From JAAYZK01 sp964535025 (GTDB lineage: Bacteria; Planctomycetota; Phycisphaerae; SM23-33; FEN-1343), in the NCBI GenBank assembly GCA_964535025.1, contig CAZHRW010000271.1, forward strand, positions 1 to 9,504: a stretch of 9,504 nt of DNA. Reading direction: 5' to 3'. Below, piece by piece: positions 9,358 to 9,504 of the stretch. Each line of letters starts with the position of its first letter. Within the stretch, counting starts at the first letter, position 1. Position numbers and translations under genes: made by a program. The notes under the pieces were generated by a model. That model was given only the letters and a program-made list of their open reading frames with translations, was not told the DNA's origin and ran no database searches.

Positions 9358-9504
9358 CTTCCGGGGTAAAGGTCTGACGGCCACGCCGCGGTCGGCGAGG
9401 TACTGCTTGACCTGGCCGACCGTGAAGGTGCCGTAGTGAAAAATACTCGCCGCCAGCGCCGCATCGGCGCGGCCGTCCGTGACGGCCCGGTAGAGATCCT
9501 CCGG
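9355..9504 (-). CDS. hisF: Imidazole glycerol phosphate synthase HisF, C-terminal end
   Basis: Only the last 49 residues are in the window; the gene continues beyond the right edge. HisF is the cyclase subunit of imidazole glycerol phosphate synthase. With HisH-supplied ammonia it converts PRFAR to imidazole glycerol phosphate and AICAR in histidine synthesis. The visible part contains ADAALAASIFHYGTFTVGQV and ends with KQYLADRGVAVR plus five residues. This matches the last strand and helix of the HisF (beta/alpha)8 barrel, where E. coli has DGALAASVFH and LKAYLATQGVEIR. The stop TGA (9357-9355) lies inside the pilT ribosome site. No other his gene is in view, so whether it belongs to a his operon cannot be told. 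Confidence 0.9.
   Translation of the reverse strand, partial: PEDLYRAVTDGRADAALAASIFHYGTFTVGQVKQYLADRGVAVRPLPRK

Noticed and set aside
9345..9464. Upstream extension of PilT to 423 residues
   Set aside because: The extra codons overlap hisF in another frame and do not resemble PilT; the TTG/GTG after TGAGGA is a better start.

Overview
The window looks like GC-rich bacterial chromosome with ordinary housekeeping and envelope genes. No phage, transposase, CRISPR or RNA gene was recognised. Several things suggest a Planctomycetota-type genome: high GC, a non-coding stretch with short CTTTGTGCCCT-type repeats and AAGCCTTGG/CGCCTTCG modules, and a CvpA-family protein with a very long C-terminal region beside type IV pilus ATPase genes. 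This placement is inference from style; there is no 16S or marker gene to fix it.

Left part (1 to about 1210): no convincing gene. Positions 1-600 hold degenerate short repeats, including two tandem 59-base units. Positions about 640-1010 are visibly richer in A+T than the rest. They carry a cluster of TGTTAA half-sites, a 9-bp stem-loop and a long imperfect inverted repeat. A sigma70-like promoter (TTGCAA, 17 bases, TAGAGT) follows at 1211-1239.

Centre (1290-4685, plus strand): a complete carB, the large subunit of carbamoyl-phosphate synthase, with both ATP-grasp halves and the C-terminal allosteric domain. carA is not adjacent.

Right part (4728-9504, minus strand, convergent with carB): a tight four-gene run. 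In transcription order it contains the 3' end of hisF, pilT, a membrane-anchored GspE/PilB-like protein, and a CvpA-family membrane protein with an extension of about 480 residues. Gaps are 10, 10 and 5 bases. The first and third ribosome-binding sites overlap the upstream stop codon, and the second begins just after it, so translation is probably coupled.

The most notable observation concerns the GspE/PilB-like protein. Its fold, C-terminal half and paired CxxC zinc module are well kept, but the Walker A lysine, the Asp box, the Walker B catalytic glutamate and both His-box histidines are all replaced. Its N-terminus has hydrophobic membrane segments instead of the usual soluble N-domain. 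It sits directly after an apparently intact PilT. The two with the CvpA-like protein may form a membrane complex in which PilT supplies ATP hydrolysis and the pseudo-ATPase acts as anchor or adaptor. That role is a hypothesis.
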